A stretch of DNA of 64,000 nt from an uncultured Alphaproteobacteria bacterium. GTDB lineage: Bacteria; Pseudomonadota; Alphaproteobacteria; Rs-D84. Positions 36,093 through 44,132 of this stretch are shown piece after piece. Location: positions 124,001 through 188,000 of the forward strand of contig CALXXY010000002.1 in the NCBI GenBank assembly GCA_944392815.1, read 5' to 3'. The number at the start of each line of letters is the position of its first letter. Position 1 is the stretch's first letter. Under the pieces are notes generated by a model. The model had not been told where the DNA came from and made no database searches. It saw only the letters and a list, made by a program, of their open reading frames with translations. Position numbers and translations under genes: made by a program.

Positions 36093-37721
36093 ATGGATTT
36101 TTCAATGCATATGAACAGATTTTTTGGATTTTTGGCAGTTTTATTAATGGCGGGCTGCGCCGGTGACACCACCCCAAAAACAGATTGGTACGGTGAATAC
36201 GGCGCACTGGAAACTGGCACCCCGGTGGCATTGCAGTATGGCTCGCCCGATTTGCAACCCGGCACCGCCACAGATAACCTGTTGGGCGCCCCAGTGCACC
36301 GCATGGCTGTAATGTTGCCAATGTCTGGTGACGCGGCGGATACAGGCCGCGCAATCCAAACAGCGATAGAGGCCGCCACCCTGCAATCCGCACCACAAAA
36401 TCTGTCGGTTGCATTTTATGACACTGCATCTGATATAAATACCGCAATCACAGACGCATTGGCCACAGAACCAGAAATCATTATTGGTCCAGTATTTGCA
36501 AATGACGTGCGCGCACTGCGCAATGCAAAACCCGCCAACACACCGGTATTATCATTCACATCTGATGCGTCCGCACTGGGGGACGGCGTTATGACAATGG
36601 CATTATTACCCACCAACGGGACCGAGGCCATAGTCCGCGAAATGTCAGCCGACCGTGTCACTGGATTTATAATTTTGGCCCCAGATACAGAATCGGGCCA
36701 CCTGATGGCGGGCGCGGCACAAAGTGCGGCTGAAATTTACAATATCCCGGTATCTGGAATCTTTTATTACACCGAACATGATTCAGAATCCATAAAATCC
36801 GCCACATTGGCCGCGTCAATGAACGCTGCGCGCAGTGCGGCCAACACACGTGCACGCGAAATATTGTCCGACATATTAACAAACGAACGTTTAACAGTGA
36901 TTGAAAAATCATCGCTGACCATACAATTGGATCGCATGTCAAAAATGGACGTAATCGGCGAATTACCATATGACGCCGTTTTATTCCTGGGCAACGGTGA
37001 CGACACAGAAAGTTTGGCATCATTCATGCGTTATTACGGTGTTGGGACACGCGACGCCCGTTTTTATGGCACAGCCCTGTGGGACGGATCTGATATAACA
37101 AACGATTTAACAATGATTGGCGCAAAATATTCTGCATTACCAGATATGGCACCATCATTTACAAATCTGTACGAACGCATATCAGGTGAATTTCCAAACC
37201 GCCTGGCCGGATTCGGATACGACGCCGCCAACATGGCGATGGGCATGATATATTCCCACAAATCAGACGCAGCATACCTGTTGGACCCCAGCGGCTATGC
37301 TGGTACAGCCGGCCTGTACAGATTGGAACCAAACGGCGAAAACGAACGCGCATTGCAAATTATGCAGTTAACTGGAAACGGCACACCGATTGTTGTACGC
37401 AACGCGCCAATAAATTTCATGACGCCAATTTACCATCTGCAACAGGATAAAATCAAACCGGCTGCGGCGATGGATTTGGAAACACCGGGCGTAAATCCAA
37501 ATGATTACATCAGTATTCCCACGCGTCTGGCCGACAAATATGAATCAGAAACATACGGCGCACATATAACCAAACGCGCCACGCCGACGCACCCATTTGA
37601 AACAATAACCATTTTACCCGAAGACGACCGGGACATCGTCATCACCACCCCAGATTTTCAACCCGTAAATCTGGAAACGGTTAACCGTACATATATCGAC
37701 AGTGTGGAAATAGAAGAATAA
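36093..37721 (+). CDS. Penicillin-binding protein activator (LpoA-like) lipoprotein
   Basis: The protein has up to 542 residues, with a lipoprotein signal (FGFLAVLLMAGC) and a periplasmic-binding-protein-like domain beginning VHRMAVMLPMSGDAADTGRAI, then EIIIGPVFANDVRALR and VLFLGNGDD, the arrangement of alphaproteobacterial LpoA homologues. LpoA binds and activates peptidoglycan synthases from the outer membrane. ATG codons at 36105 and 36111 are alternatives and would shorten the signal peptide. No strong ribosome site distinguishes them. Synteny with rsmI supports the call. Confidence 0.82.
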   Translation: MDFSMHMNRFFGFLAVLLMAGCAGDTTPKTDWYGEYGALETGTPVALQYGSPDLQPGTATDNLLGAPVHRMAVMLPMSGDAADTGRAIQTAIEAATLQSAPQNLSVAFYDTASDINTAITDALATEPEIIIGPVFANDVRALRNAKPANTPVLSFTSDASALGDGVMTMALLPTNGTEAIVREMSADRVTGFIILAPDTESGHLMAGAAQSAAEIYNIPVSGIFYYTEHDSESIKSATLAASMNAARSAANTRAREILSDILTNERLTVIEKSSLTIQLDRMSKMDVIGELPYDAVLFLGNGDDTESLASFMRYYGVGTRDARFYGTALWDGSDITNDLTMIGAKYSALPDMAPSFTNLYERISGEFPNRLAGFGYDAANMAMGMIYSHKSDAAYLLDPSGYAGTAGLYRLEPNGENERALQIMQLTGNGTPIVVRNAPINFMTPIYHLQQDKIKPAAAMDLETPGVNPNDYISIPTRLADKYESETYGAHITKRATPTHPFETITILPEDDRDIVITTPDFQPVNLETVNRTYIDSVEIEE

Positions 37722-37726
37722 AAACA

Positions 37727-37755
37727 CCCCGCCAAATGGCGGGGATTAATTTTTA
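37727..37755. terminator. Bidirectional terminator
   Basis: The 7-bp stem CCCCGCC/GGCGGGG with an AAAT loop has an A-run on the left and ATTAATTTTT on the right. It separates the convergent LpoA-like gene and the Cys-rich gene that ends at 37753. Confidence 0.85.
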
Positions 37756-38088
37756 TCGCTGTTTATAATGATCACAATACGTCGCGATTCTGCGGGCCAA
37801 TTTAATCGTCGCGATACAATGCTGGGGCGAACCAAAATCCCGTTCGAAATCCAACCCTTTATATTCAGGCACATTATAAAAACGTTCACTACATTCACTT
37901 GACTGATGGGATATCACCCTTTCACCATTTGGATCAATATACTCTTCTATACAGCACCCATCAATAGTCGGCCACATTTGCACCAATGGCAACCCAGGCA
38001 TTTTGTCTCTTAACGCATATCCCAATTCACAACGATATTCACAACCATCACACGTTTTAATCTTGTGTCCGTTTCTTTGTGTAAACAT
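37753..38088 (-). CDS. Cysteine-rich hypothetical protein
   Basis: I do not recognise this 111-residue protein. It has cysteines in a CDGCEYRCELGY cluster (about residues 13-24), CC near 46, and single Cys residues near 66, 92 and 105 before the last HYKQR. This could bind metal. No signal peptide or membrane span is present, so it is likely cytoplasmic. A strong AAAGGGGG ribosome site lies before the ATG. Confidence 0.6.
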   Translation of the reverse strand: MFTQRNGHKIKTCDGCEYRCELGYALRDKMPGLPLVQMWPTIDGCCIEEYIDPNGERVISHQSSECSERFYNVPEYKGLDFERDFGSPQHCIATIKLARRIATYCDHYKQR

Positions 38089-38199
38089 AATAACCCCCTT
38101 TAATCACCCCCAGCATACCGCAAAACCCCATACAATCAACAAAAAACAAATTTACCCGCGATTAACCTGTGGTTCTCATCTCACCCGTCCAACACAAAA

Positions 38200-38228
38200 T
38201 AAAAATGCCCCATTCGGGACATTTTTTA
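38200..38228. terminator. Hairpin terminator of the cupin gene
   Basis: The stem AATGCCCC/GGGACATT (one imperfect pair, better on the minus strand) with an ATTC loop has A- and T-runs on its two sides. An identical sequence occurs at 39136-39166 on the other side of the cupin/HxlR pair. Confidence 0.75.
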
Positions 38229-38603
38229 ACACATTGCGGCATCGGCAAACCCAAATTGTGTCAGCGAATTTTCACGCGCCTGGATACAAATAAATTGCAT
38301 TTCGCTGGAACCTGTATTTTCAATCGTACGCGCTGCACCGGTTGCAACACGAACCGCACTGCCCGCGACAACCGGGATTTGTTCACCGTCAACGGTTATA
38401 ATACCCGCGCCAGACAAGATTATATAAACTTCTTCGTTTTGATGATGCAAATGATTAAACGGAACCTTGAACCCGATCGGTACCACGTTTATCGACACTT
38501 CACAACTGGTCAGATTCAGCGCATCGTGCAAAAACGCCTTGCCGTTTTCACGCTTTGCAATTTCAGACATAGAACCAAAATCAGATTTAGTGTATTTAGA
38601 CAT
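38226..38603 (-). CDS. Cupin-domain protein
   Basis: The 125-residue protein has cupin motif 1 in HLHHQNEEVYIILSGAG (about 52-68), with the His/His/Glu ligands, and motif 2 around VAGSAVRVATGAARTIENTG, where the expected motif-2 His appears replaced by Arg. Small cupins bind metal and act as enzymes or sugar/ligand-binding proteins. The substrate is not deducible. It diverges from an HxlR regulator, which probably controls it. A -35 TTTACA (38664-38659) and -10 TATATT (38641-38636) with 17-base spacing lie upstream. Confidence 0.85.
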   Translation of the reverse strand: MSKYTKSDFGSMSEIAKRENGKAFLHDALNLTSCEVSINVVPIGFKVPFNHLHHQNEEVYIILSGAGIITVDGEQIPVVAGSAVRVATGAARTIENTGSSEMQFICIQARENSLTQFGFADAAMC

Positions 38604-38635
38604 TTATTTCCCCTTTTGTTAAAAACTGTGCTTAA

Positions 38636-38777
38636 AATATATGGCTAAAAAACAATTCTGTAAAGTACGCACAAAAATGTAAGCATACATACACATTGGT
38701 AACTTTTGCCGGATTTCCAGCACATAGGACGCCAAAAAAATTTTTTTAATTGTCATTTTTGTATGTTACTGTATAAT
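38636..38777. promoter_or_regulatory. Divergent cupin/HxlR promoter region with candidate operator
   Basis: On the minus strand, TTTACA and TATATT with 17-base spacing drive the cupin gene. On the plus strand, TTGTCA (38750-38755) and TATAAT (38772-38777) with 16-base spacing lie 7 bases before the HxlR ATG. An imperfect palindrome TGTAAGCATACA (38678-38689) lies just upstream of the cupin -35 and is a candidate site for the HxlR protein. Confidence 0.45.
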
Positions 38778-38784
38778 TTGCAGT

Positions 38785-39120
38785 ATGAAACACAAAACCA
38801 AAGAAATTATATCCGCGCAATGCCCTGTTGCCCTGACGGTGTCACTGATTGGCAACAAATGGAAATTGATGATTATGCGCAATTTGCTGACACGCCCGTG
38901 GCGATTTAACGAACTGCAAAAAAGTATCGGAATTATTAGTCAAAAAGTGTTGGTCGATAACCTGCGCGCGATGGAATCGGACGGCCTAATAATCAGAACG
39001 GTGTTTCCGGCGGTTCCACCGCACGTTGAATACTCGCTGTCCGAACTGGGCCAGTCAATGCGTCCGATATTACGGGCAATGGAAAAATGGGGCACCGAAT
39101 ACCAAAAAAAACGTTTATAG
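38785..39120 (+). CDS. HxlR-family winged-helix regulator
   Basis: The 111-residue protein begins ISAQCPVALTVSLIGNKWKLMIMRNLL and has RFNELQKSIGIISQKVLVDNLR and YSLSELG, the classic HxlR order. Cys at residue 13 occupies the position of the redox-sensing cysteine of family members such as YodB and HypR, so it may respond to electrophiles or oxidants. That sensing role is an inference. The mRNA is probably leaderless (TATAAT 7 bases before the ATG). It diverges from the cupin gene. Confidence 0.92.
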   Translation: MKHKTKEIISAQCPVALTVSLIGNKWKLMIMRNLLTRPWRFNELQKSIGIISQKVLVDNLRAMESDGLIIRTVFPAVPPHVEYSLSELGQSMRPILRAMEKWGTEYQKKRL

Positions 39121-39135
39121 AATAAATATATAAAA

Positions 39136-39166
39136 TAAAAATGCCCCATTCGGGACATTTTTATTT
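39136..39166. terminator. Hairpin terminator of the HxlR gene
   Basis: This is a second copy of the stem found at 38200-38228, with the same orientation and the same AAAATAAAAATG leading context, followed by TTTTTATTTT. It ends just before tRNA-Tyr on the other strand. Confidence 0.7.
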
Positions 39167-39253
39167 TGGTGGGAGTGGGTGGATTCGAACCACCTCAGGC
39201 TTAAGCCAACAGATTTACAGTCTGCCCCGGCTCTCCAACTCCGGCGCACGCCC
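39167..39253 (-). tRNA. tRNA-Tyr (GTA)
   Basis: Read on the minus strand, the gene begins GGGCGTG, has D-stem CCGG/CCGG, an anticodon arm with CTGTAAA (anticodon GTA), a long variable arm with GGCTTAAGCC as expected for a class II tRNA, a T-arm with GGTTCGAATCC, and an encoded CCA. The acceptor stem has one mismatch (position 4-69, C opposite T). It is downstream of tRNA-Gly on the same strand. Confidence 0.9.
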
Positions 39254-39332
39254 AATCTCTATTCCGCCCGCCTTCGCCAATGGCTTCGGTGGGCAATGGA
39301 TTTTCAGCCCTTGCTTCGCTGCGGTGAAAATC

Positions 39333-39351
39333 CTTGGTGCGGGCAGCGGGA
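39333..39351. repeat. 19-bp copy of the tRNA-Gly 3' end
   Basis: The stretch at 39333-39351 is identical to 39448-39466, which covers the encoded CCA, discriminator and acceptor 3' strand of tRNA-Gly. The 97-base interval between the copies has no gene. This is what a decayed integration at a tRNA 3' end leaves behind (att-like duplication), or it could be a relic of a second tRNA gene. Confidence 0.55.
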
Positions 39352-39449
39352 AACCGCGCGTATAAAAACACAACGAGTTGCGTTATTAGCAACGAGTTGA
39401 TGTTTGCGTCGCAAGGTTACCCAACTCAACTGCACCTTACCTATTCTCT

Positions 39450-39524
39450 TGGTGCGGGCAGCGGGACTCGAACCCGCATTTCAAGCTTGGAAGGCTTGCA
39501 TACTAGCCCTTGTACTATGCCCGC
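39450..39524 (-). tRNA. tRNA-Gly (TCC)
   Basis: Read on the minus strand, the 75-base gene has the perfect acceptor GCGGGCA/TGCCCGC, an anticodon loop CTTCCAA (anticodon TCC), a T-arm with GGTTCGAGTCC, and an encoded CCA. It lies just after a promoter (39545-39572) on the same strand, and tRNA-Tyr follows. Confidence 0.93.
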
Positions 39525-39535
39525 AACAAATTCAA

Positions 39536-39589
39536 AGCCCTGTGATTATATACTAATTTTACCTAAACGCAAGTATTTTTCACAGGGCT
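39536..39589 (-). promoter_or_regulatory. Promoter of the tRNA-Gly/tRNA-Tyr unit inside an inverted repeat
   Basis: On the minus strand, TTGCGT (39572-39567) and TATAAT (39550-39545) are 16 bases apart, 20 bases before tRNA-Gly. A perfect 10-bp inverted repeat AGCCCTGTGA/TCACAGGGCT (39536-39545 and 39580-39589) encloses both hexamers and could be an operator or a cruciform. Confidence 0.55.
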
Positions 39590-39601
39590 GATTTAATTAT
39601 A

Positions 39602-40432
39602 TTACCGCATTCCGTGGATAATATCCTCCATTTCCAACAGGAATTCCATATCATACCCACGGGCCTTTAACCGTTGCAGCATGATATGTGCGGCCTCGGC
39701 TACACCCAAACTTTTGCAAATTTCGACCACAGTCACAATTTCGTCGCGATTCATTTTATCGGTTGGCATTAACGCCACCGCAACACCCAACTCACGCAAC
39801 GCCGCACGCATATATACCGCCCTGTTCCCGCGGCACCCGTATTCATACAGCGCCGCATATGTATTTGCATTATCCAAAAATTCATCATACAGATACGCAT
39901 TCGTATTTATGTTTTGCAACACGCGTTTTTCAATGGTTTCGCAAACTTTTTCATCAGAATACAAATATTCGATTGATGTCATGGCATTGCTGTTTGGCGA
40001 AAACGCGGCCTCCAGACCATCAGCAATCTGCTGTTTCCGCACAGCCATATCGGTAAAGAACTGGGCATTTTCAGCACACCCATACTGTGCCAGCACAGTA
40101 TATATATGTGCAGAATCCGCCTGCACCAACGCATCGGGCACATTATCATCAACAATTTGTTTCAGCAAAGCATCTTCGACAACCGCGCAGGCCGGACGAA
40201 TTGTGTTTTCTGTATCCGCGTCACTGGCCACAGTGTCGACCGGCGCCGCAACCACAGCATCGGCCACAAAACCACCATTTTGTGCGCCGCGTTTGCCAAT
40301 AATACCACCATCATACAGCACCCAGGCGGTTGCCCCCGCAACAATCAACACCACAAAAAACAGCCACCACCACACACGACGACGATGCCGTTTTTGTTGT
40401 GCAACATTTGAATTTGATTTTTTCTCTCTCAT
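39602..40432 (-). CDS. Membrane-anchored protein with two cysteine-bracketed helical modules
   Basis: This 276-residue protein has a basic cytoplasmic N terminus (KRHRRRVW), one membrane span (about 22-41) and a periplasmic part with two copies of a module. The first (about 82-145) has Cys at the start and a YGCAEN sequence about 36 residues later. The second (about 163-240) has Cys at the start, YEYGCRGN, then ALRELGVAVALMP. The same module occurs once in the protein encoded at 41363-42091 (RGCADN, ALRELEIASALQP). The family is not recognised. It is the last of four tightly packed genes. Confidence 0.7.
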   Translation of the reverse strand: MREKKSNSNVAQQKRHRRRVWWWLFFVVLIVAGATAWVLYDGGIIGKRGAQNGGFVADAVVAAPVDTVASDADTENTIRPACAVVEDALLKQIVDDNVPDALVQADSAHIYTVLAQYGCAENAQFFTDMAVRKQQIADGLEAAFSPNSNAMTSIEYLYSDEKVCETIEKRVLQNINTNAYLYDEFLDNANTYAALYEYGCRGNRAVYMRAALRELGVAVALMPTDKMNRDEIVTVVEICKSLGVAEAAHIMLQRLKARGYDMEFLLEMEDIIHGMR

Positions 40433-40453
40433 CTTTCGCCTTTTTTTGTTTTT

Positions 40454-40705
40454 TTATTTAATTGGCGGAAAACAATCGCCATCGGCCGGACAGCAATTGA
40501 ACCCCAAATCACCCATATCGGTATATACCTCGCCCGCACAGCAACCGTTTTCATCAACCGCCCCACCGTCAGGACATGTAATTGTATAATCCGCGCTGTG
40601 TGCATGATTTCCTGCATACAGGGCGATTCCGTATCCACAAAATCCACCCACCAAAAACCATACAACACATATTAAAATTATTTTCCAATTTAATTTTATT
40701 TTCAT
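40454..40705 (-). CDS. Small anchored protein with a CC-rich C-terminal module
   Basis: The 83-residue protein has an N-terminal span (about 8-30) and then a Cys-rich periplasmic module: CPDGGAVDENGCCAGEVYTD, MGDLGFNCCP, and a final DCFPPI. The same order (C-DG-GCC-GE-TDMG-L-F-CCP-C-PPI) ends the neighbouring protein encoded at 40702-41370. The six cysteines suggest a disulfide-bonded fold outside the membrane. The ATG overlaps the upstream stop by 4 bases. No known function. Confidence 0.7.
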   Translation of the reverse strand: MKIKLNWKIILICVVWFLVGGFCGYGIALYAGNHAHSADYTITCPDGGAVDENGCCAGEVYTDMGDLGFNCCPADGDCFPPIK

Positions 40706-41370
40706 AACGCATTACCATCATTTATCGGTGGATAGCACGTTCCGCCATCATCTGGACAACATGCAAATACTAAATTCCCCATATCGGTAAAAGTTTCTCC
40801 ATCGCAACAACCAAATTGATTGGGTTTGCTGCCGTCCTCGCACAGGCCAGACGCAACATTTCTGGCGGCTGTCTCGGCGTCCACCTGGACAGATTTTGAT
40901 TTATCAATTTCATTACAATCGGCATCATATTGATTCTGTAATAATTCCGTATCTGTATCCGACACACCATTTGCAACCAATGTATCTATATCAGATTTTA
41001 ATTCATTACATAAATTCTGACGCCCAATTAAATATTCGTCCAACGCAGATTGCGCCGTCATAACAACAGTTTCCACAACGGTTGTCACCGCGGGCGCCGC
41101 CGCCACCACCGCAGACGACGCAGACACACGCCCCGTACTGGTATTGCGCCGCCCAGTGGCCGAACGCGAACAGTCACTGCGATATTGCGCCTGTAAACTG
41201 GTCAATTCGGAACTTTGCGCATCTGTTGGCGATTTAATCGCGGACAGTTCATTTATGCGCGCCTGGATATCCGCACAACTGGCGCGTTCAGACACAGCCG
41301 CCGCATGCGCGCCACCGGCCATCACACACGCAATTATTAATGCCGAAAAATATTTGCGAATTTTATTCAT
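40702..41370 (-). CDS. Exported protein combining two cysteine modules and a CC-rich C terminus
   Basis: The 222-residue protein has a signal peptide (ending GGAHA, about residue 23), two copies of a short helical module bracketed by cysteines (about 32-67 with C-x34-C and about 118-149 with C-x30-C), a Thr/Val/Ala-rich linker between them, and the C-terminal CC-rich module (GCCDGETFTDMG, ACCPDDGGTCYPPI). The short module also occurs in the protein encoded just upstream (41363-42091). It starts inside the 3' end of that gene (8-base overlap). Function is unknown. Confidence 0.7.
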   Translation of the reverse strand: MNKIRKYFSALIIACVMAGGAHAAAVSERASCADIQARINELSAIKSPTDAQSSELTSLQAQYRSDCSRSATGRRNTSTGRVSASSAVVAAAPAVTTVVETVVMTAQSALDEYLIGRQNLCNELKSDIDTLVANGVSDTDTELLQNQYDADCNEIDKSKSVQVDAETAARNVASGLCEDGSKPNQFGCCDGETFTDMGNLVFACCPDDGGTCYPPINDGNAL

Positions 41371-42091
41371 TTATAATTTGTTCCATTTTTAATATGAAAT
41401 CAGTTGCCGGATCAATCAGTTGTTCAACTTTATCCAAAAATTCCTGGGCCTCGTGCTGCATATCCAGTTTTTTAAACGTATCTATGACAATTTCCGCATC
41501 ACGCGTTCCCATATTTTCAGTCGGCTGCAACGCACTGGCAATTTCCAATTCCCGCAACGCCAACGTTTTATACATATCCGTATTATCCGCGCACCCCCTG
41601 TCCGCCAAAGTGCTGTATGTATCCGCATTTGATAAATGGTTCACATAACTTGCGCTGTCTTCGGGAAACAGTCGTTGTTTCAACAATTGTTCAATACGCA
41701 CACACGTGGCCATAACCTCTGGCTGCGATTCCGCCACAGGCGATGCGACCACTTCGCGTTCAATCACAACCAACCGCCCCGCACAGCCGTTTGAATATGC
41801 GGTATTTAAATCCTGCAAAGTTTTTGCATCGTCCGGTGTTGCACCACGTTGGGTAATAGACACAATTTCATTGGCGATGGCATCACACTGTTGCGCATTC
41901 AACGCATTGCGCGCCGCACCATCATCACGATACGACAATCCCAAAATTAATCCACACGCAAACAGCCCAGCCAATGCAACGGCACTCCACACTTTATGCC
42001 CCACGCTGCAACAATTAATTGGGCACGCCTGTGCGGATTTTGCCACCCGCACTGTTTTATTTGACGATTTTTTTGCAACTGATTTTTTCAT
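41363..42091 (-). CDS. Anchored protein with one short and one long cysteine module
   Basis: The 242-residue protein has a basic N-terminal tail with Cys residues (CPINCC), one span (about 34-53) and a periplasmic domain. The domain has a C-x33-C module (about 69-103) like those of the next protein, then a longer module (about 128-240) like those of the last protein in the run. The C-terminal region ends in FILKMEQIINE. A GGGGGGA ribosome site lies before the ATG. It is the first of the four cysteine-module genes and lies 44 bases after lolD. Function is unknown. Confidence 0.7.
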   Translation of the reverse strand: MKKSVAKKSSNKTVRVAKSAQACPINCCSVGHKVWSAVALAGLFACGLILGLSYRDDGAARNALNAQQCDAIANEIVSITQRGATPDDAKTLQDLNTAYSNGCAGRLVVIEREVVASPVAESQPEVMATCVRIEQLLKQRLFPEDSASYVNHLSNADTYSTLADRGCADNTDMYKTLALRELEIASALQPTENMGTRDAEIVIDTFKKLDMQHEAQEFLDKVEQLIDPATDFILKMEQIINE

Positions 42092-42135
42092 AAATCCCCC
42101 CTGCTGTTTATGACATTATACTATTTTTTAAAACT

Positions 42136-42846
42136 TTATTCCACAATCCCGTTATTGATTGTAATTGTTCTGTCTGCACGCGCAGCCAAATTCATATCAT
42201 GCGTCACAAATAACATAGCCATTTTTTTATCACGCACCAAATTCAACAATAAATCAAACACAGCCACCGCATGTGCAGGATCCAAACTGCCGGTTGGTTC
42301 GTCCGCCAACAAAATTTCCGGCGAATTCGCCAACGCCCGCGCCACAGCCGTACGCTGTTGTTCCCCGCCCGACATTTCACCCGGGAAATGCGACGCACGA
42401 TGCGCCACATTCGCGGCCCGCAACAATTTCATCGCCCGCGCATTTGCATTGCGTTCGTCCACGCCATTTGCCAACATAGGCAACGCAACATTTTCCACCG
42501 CTGTAAAATCAGCCAACAAATTATGCCGCTGATAAACAAATCCTATTTTACGCCGCCGCACAGCCGTACGCATTTCATCGTCCATTTTCTGCACAGGCGT
42601 CCCCGCCAACAATATACTGCCGCTGGTCGGTTTATCCAACAACCCGACACATTGCAATAACGTAGATTTCCCACTGCCCGACGGTCCAACCAACGCAACA
42701 ATTTCCCCACGCCGCAGGTCAAATCCCCCACCACGCAAAATGTGCAACGGTTGACCGCCTTCAATAAACGTTTTTTTAATATCACGCACAGACAACACAA
42801 CGTCATCATTTGATATTTTCGACAAAGATTTCAATATATTCGCCAT
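42136..42846 (-). CDS. lolD: Lipoprotein-releasing system ATPase LolD
   Basis: The 236-residue ABC ATPase has Walker A GPSGSGKST (about 54-62), the Q-loop region YQRHNLLADFTAVENV, the signature MSGGEQQRTAVARAL, Walker B ILLADEPTGSLD and the H-loop VTHD. The LLADFTAVENV segment after the Q-loop is typical of LolD and MacB-type ATPases. With LolC/E it releases outer-membrane lipoproteins from the inner membrane. The permease gene at 42862 is upstream by 15 bases. Confidence 0.93.
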   Translation of the reverse strand: MANILKSLSKISNDDVVLSVRDIKKTFIEGGQPLHILRGGGFDLRRGEIVALVGPSGSGKSTLLQCVGLLDKPTSGSILLAGTPVQKMDDEMRTAVRRRKIGFVYQRHNLLADFTAVENVALPMLANGVDERNANARAMKLLRAANVAHRASHFPGEMSGGEQQRTAVARALANSPEILLADEPTGSLDPAHAVAVFDLLLNLVRDKKMAMLFVTHDMNLAARADRTITINNGIVE

Positions 42847-42861
42847 GGGTCAAAATTCCCC

Positions 42862-44115
42862 TTATTCATTTCTTAATACCTCGACCGGGTCAGTACTGGC
42901 CGCTTTCCACGCTGGATACAGCGTTGCCAAAAACGCCAACAATACCGCAATCAGCGCAATTCCCACGACGTCCCCCACCACCAATTTCGACGGCAATTCA
43001 GACAAATAATATAACTCGGCCGGGAATAAATCGCGTCCTGTCGCCCATTGGAAAAATTGCCGTATGGGTTCGATATAAATCGCAATAACAACCCCCAGCC
43101 CCGTTCCAATCAGTGCACCCAACACACCGATACTGGTGCCCGACAAAATAAATATTTTCATCATAGATTTGCGCGAAACACCAAACGTACGCAACACAGC
43201 AATATCAGTCGATTTATCTTTGACCAACATAACCAAACTGGACACTATGTTAAACGCAGCAACGATAACGATTAACATCAATATCAAAAACATAACATTG
43301 GATTCCACCTGTAATGCGCCAACAAATCCGCGATTTAAATCACGCCAATCGCGCACCACAAATCCGTCCGGCAATAAATTGGCCAACGCATCACGCACAT
43401 CTGTCGTCTGTTCGGGATCACGCAGGAACAAATCAATATGCGTGACAGCATTTGGGATATTCAAATATTTTTGTGCCGTTTCCAATGGCATAAAAATATA
43501 TCCTGAATCATATTCATACATACCCATGAAAAACGAAGACATCACCGGATACGACATGATCCGCGGCATAGACCCAAACGGTGTTGGCGTTGCATTATTT
43601 GCCGACACCAACGAAATCTGGTCACCCATACCCACGCGCAACGCCCGCGTCAGCGACGCCCCAGCCACCAATTCGCCATCATTAATTTTATCCAGCGGTT
43701 TTCCGTAAATTTTCGTACCTGTTTCCGTTTTCGCCGCCAAATCAGACATACGTATTCCACGTATCATCGCCCCGGTATTATTACCATTGGCGGTGGCCAT
43801 AACCTGGCCCTCGGCAATGGGGACGATACCAGTTGCATGTTCTGCGACAATTTTATTTTGGCGCATTTTATCAATTAAAAAATCATAATCAGTTATTGCG
43901 CCGTCCTGGTAATAAACAACCACATGCCCATTCATTCCAACAATACGCGACAACAACGTATCATGAAATCCGCCCATCACAGACATCACAACAATCAGCG
44001 TTGCCACCCCCAGCGTAATACCGATTAACGACACCCACGACACAACCGAACCAAACCCACGACGTTTGGCCCACAAATATCTGAATGCAACTTTTCTTTC
44101 CAGACGTGAAAACAT
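42862..44115 (-). CDS. lolC: Lipoprotein-releasing permease LolC/LolE family
   Basis: The 417-residue protein has the LolC/E layout: an N-terminal helix in YLWAKRRGFGSVVSWVSLIGITLGVATLIVVMSVM, a periplasmic domain to about 265, and three C-terminal helices with FNIVSSLVMLVKDKSTDIAVLR and LYPAWKAASTDPVEVLRNE. Only one permease gene is next to lolD, so it probably works as a homodimer of the LolF type. This is an inference, as the partner may be elsewhere. An AGGGGT ribosome site precedes the ATG. Confidence 0.92.
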   Translation of the reverse strand: MFSRLERKVAFRYLWAKRRGFGSVVSWVSLIGITLGVATLIVVMSVMGGFHDTLLSRIVGMNGHVVVYYQDGAITDYDFLIDKMRQNKIVAEHATGIVPIAEGQVMATANGNNTGAMIRGIRMSDLAAKTETGTKIYGKPLDKINDGELVAGASLTRALRVGMGDQISLVSANNATPTPFGSMPRIMSYPVMSSFFMGMYEYDSGYIFMPLETAQKYLNIPNAVTHIDLFLRDPEQTTDVRDALANLLPDGFVVRDWRDLNRGFVGALQVESNVMFLILMLIVIVAAFNIVSSLVMLVKDKSTDIAVLRTFGVSRKSMMKIFILSGTSIGVLGALIGTGLGVVIAIYIEPIRQFFQWATGRDLFPAELYYLSELPSKLVVGDVVGIALIAVLLAFLATLYPAWKAASTDPVEVLRNE

Positions 44116-44132
44116 GTATTACCCCTGTTGGA

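Noticed and set aside
38636..39120. The cupin/HxlR pair as a toxin-antitoxin or mobile element
   Set aside because: The two hairpins at its ends are ordinary terminators in form, and no transposase or toxin-like gene is present.
39141..39591. Plus-strand frames across the tRNA-Tyr/tRNA-Gly region
   Set aside because: They run through two clear tRNA genes on the other strand and have no ribosome site or protein-like composition.
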